A DNA stretch of 7,800 bases from NCBI GenBank assembly GCA_022360355.1, contig JAKSCY010000441.1, positions 1 through 7,800 of the forward strand, given 5' to 3'. Both the position numbers and the translations under genes were made by a program. Below the pieces are notes generated by a model that worked only from the letters and a program-made list of their open reading frames with translations, made no database searches and had not been told where the DNA came from. Within the stretch, counting starts at the first letter, position 1. Each line of letters starts with the position of its first letter. The DNA is from Chlorobiales bacterium. Its GTDB lineage: Bacteria > Bacteroidota > Chlorobiia > Chlorobiales > Chlorobiaceae. This document shows, one piece after another, positions 7,112 to 7,800 of this stretch.

Positions 7112-7152
7112 CCTGAAAAAACAATAGGCAAGAGCACTGCTTCCATCTGTTT

Positions 7153-7665
7153 ATGGCAACTATGTTTCGAGAGTTTATCGTTGACGGTTACAACCTGGTG
7201 CACAAGCTTTTTCCCGACAGGGCACAATACTCCCTGCAAGACAAGCGTGAGCAGGCCGAAACCATGCTGCTCGGCTTTCAACAGTCAACGCGTCAGAAGG
7301 TTACCGTAGTGTATGACGGGCAACACCCCCAAGGCTCCTTCAGGGATGCGGGGGCTCTTAACAGGTTCTTCACTTCACCGCATTATTCGGCTGATGAGTG
7401 GATCATTGATTATCTGAAATCTTTGGGAAGCAATGCTCAAATGTTTACTATAGTTTCCTCTGACCTCTTCATCTGCCGGAACGCCACAGCGTGCGGAGCC
7501 ACATATATGCTCTCGGAAGATTTTATCGAAAAACACCTCTCCACGAACAAGGGGCAATGCAGAACCGGGGAACAACGAACCAACCGCAAAAAATTCGGCA
7601 GCGGGCAACTAAGCCAGAAAGAGGTGGATCGCTGGCTTACGCTTTTCGGTGAAACGGAAGAATGA
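7153..7665 (+). CDS. YacP-like NYN-domain protein, predicted RNase
   Basis: Protein of 170 aa belonging by motif to the NYN_YacP group (PIN-like nuclease fold); the B. subtilis member, Rae1, is a ribosome-associated endoribonuclease. Acidic residues expected at the metal site are seen: D11 in IVDGYNLVHK (9-18), D55 in VVYDG (52-56), D81-E82 in SADEWII (79-85), and SSD at 102-104 in the TIVSSDLFICRNATACGA stretch. The C-terminus LSQKEVDRWLTLF (153-165) is typical of the group. Length fits the family. Cellular target here is unknown; a role in RNA turnover is inferred. Start is uncertain: ATG 7153 and ATG 7162 are both open and neither has a clear Shine-Dalgarno sequence; MFREFIVDGYN from 7162 would look equally normal. 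It is divergent from mraZ and stands alone in the window. Confidence 0.85.
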   Translation: MATMFREFIVDGYNLVHKLFPDRAQYSLQDKREQAETMLLGFQQSTRQKVTVVYDGQHPQGSFRDAGALNRFFTSPHYSADEWIIDYLKSLGSNAQMFTIVSSDLFICRNATACGATYMLSEDFIEKHLSTNKGQCRTGEQRTNRKKFGSGQLSQKEVDRWLTLFGETEE

Positions 7666-7710
7666 AAGTAAGGCTGAAAAGATCCGTCTTATTTTAATAT
7701 TTTACCAGTT

Positions 7711-7738
7711 ACAAGTATTCTGCCCCGCTATAACTTGT
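7711..7738. repeat. Inverted repeat ACAAGT/ACTTGT
   Basis: ACAAGT (7711-7716) and ACTTGT (7733-7738) form a 6-bp stem around a 16-nt loop, 46 bp after the NYN gene stop. It has no following T-run, so it is not a standard terminator. Its right arm overlaps the outer arm of the next hairpin. Confidence 0.4.
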
Positions 7739-7773
7739 CGAGAGCCCCCTGATTATACAGGGGTACGAGACAA
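7735..7773. repeat. Nested inverted repeat with perfect CCCCTG/CAGGGG core
   Basis: The core is CCCCTG-ATTATA-CAGGGG at 7746-7763, a perfect 6-bp stem with a 6-nt loop. An outer pair TTGTC (7735-7739) and GACAA (7769-7773) adds five more pairs across an unmatched section. No T-run follows on either strand, so it is either an operator, a leader RNA structure, or a Rho-type or processed 3' end. Confidence 0.5.
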
Positions 7774-7780
7774 ACAACAA
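7752..7780 (-). promoter_or_regulatory. Candidate minus-strand promoter with consensus TATAAT
   Basis: On the minus strand TTGTTG (7780-7775) is followed after exactly 17 bases by a perfect TATAAT (7757-7752). The -10 box is the loop of the CCCCTG/CAGGGG palindrome, so a dimeric regulator could cover it. Transcription would run leftward, antisense to the 3' end of the NYN gene; no minus-strand gene follows directly. Confidence 0.35.
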
Positions 7781-7800
7781 AAGCAATCTGGGCATGCAAC

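Larger units (their letters stand above)
6887..7152. other. Divergent intergenic region between mraZ and the NYN gene
   Basis: This 266-bp, rather A+T-rich stretch carries the leftward control elements of the dcw operon and whatever drives the rightward NYN gene. No convincing plus-strand promoter was found: TATTAT and TATATA hexamers at 7041-7049 lack a properly spaced -35 box (TTGCAC at 7014-7019 is 21 bases away). No convincing RNA gene was seen. Confidence 0.7.

Noticed and set aside
7083..7127. 14-codon mini-ORF (ATG 7083 to TAG) upstream of the NYN gene
   Set aside because: No ribosome binding site and no sign of a leader-peptide codon bias; likely chance.
7666..7710. T-rich stretch after the NYN gene as terminator
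   Set aside because: Only a 4-bp AAGA/TCTT stem precedes it, too weak to call.
7746..7763. Hairpin as Rho-independent terminator of the NYN gene
   Set aside because: No T-run follows on either strand, and it lies about 80 bp after the stop.
1..7800. CRISPR, prophage, transposon, tRNA or novel defence system
   Set aside because: No spaced repeat array, transposase, terminal repeats or tRNA cloverleaf was seen; the window is almost filled by conserved dcw genes.

Overview
The window carries the front part of a division and cell wall (dcw) cluster on the minus strand, with one divergent gene on the plus strand. Reading the minus strand from right to left, the order is mraZ, rsmH (mraW), ftsL, ftsI, murE, murF. 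The murF gene runs off the left edge a few codons before its expected stop. A plus-strand gene at the right encodes a YacP-like NYN-domain protein (predicted RNase). No mobile element, CRISPR array, rRNA or tRNA was seen.

Organism: the base composition is near 50% G+C, and MurE has the DNPR motif of meso-diaminopimelate-adding enzymes, so the cell wall is of the Gram-negative, DAP type. FtsI has a C-terminal PASTA domain. Several genes have strong Shine-Dalgarno sequences, which argues against typical Bacteroidetes. A green sulfur bacterium (Chlorobi) fits best, but this is inference from the overall look and not proven.

Layout: murF 1-1385, murE 1382-2911, ftsI 2905-4941, ftsL 4961-5446, rsmH 5430-6428, mraZ 6434-6886, all minus. 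Junctions are 4-nt overlap (murE/murF), 7-nt overlap (ftsI/murE), 19-nt gap (ftsL/ftsI), 17-nt overlap (rsmH/ftsL) and 5-nt gap (mraZ/rsmH), so they look like one translationally coupled operon. The 266-bp divergent intergenic region (6887-7152) holds a 10-bp-periodic TGGGA repeat just upstream of mraZ, which matches the known MraZ operator design. It also holds an imperfect palindrome at 7048-7071 and a short direct repeat. The NYN gene is at 7153-7665. The last 135 bp are non-coding but contain nested inverted repeats, one of which encloses a consensus TATAAT box on the minus strand.

How the genes work together: MraZ is the cluster's transcriptional regulator, and RsmH methylates 16S rRNA. 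FtsL and FtsI are divisome membrane proteins, and FtsI is the septal transpeptidase. MurE and MurF add meso-DAP and D-Ala-D-Ala to the UDP-MurNAc peptide, producing the pentapeptide substrate that FtsI later cross-links. This is a conserved core region. The points most worth a second look are the apparent loss of the carbamoylated lysine in MurF, the long cytoplasmic tail of FtsL, the MraZ repeat array, and the palindromic promoter-like element at the right edge.
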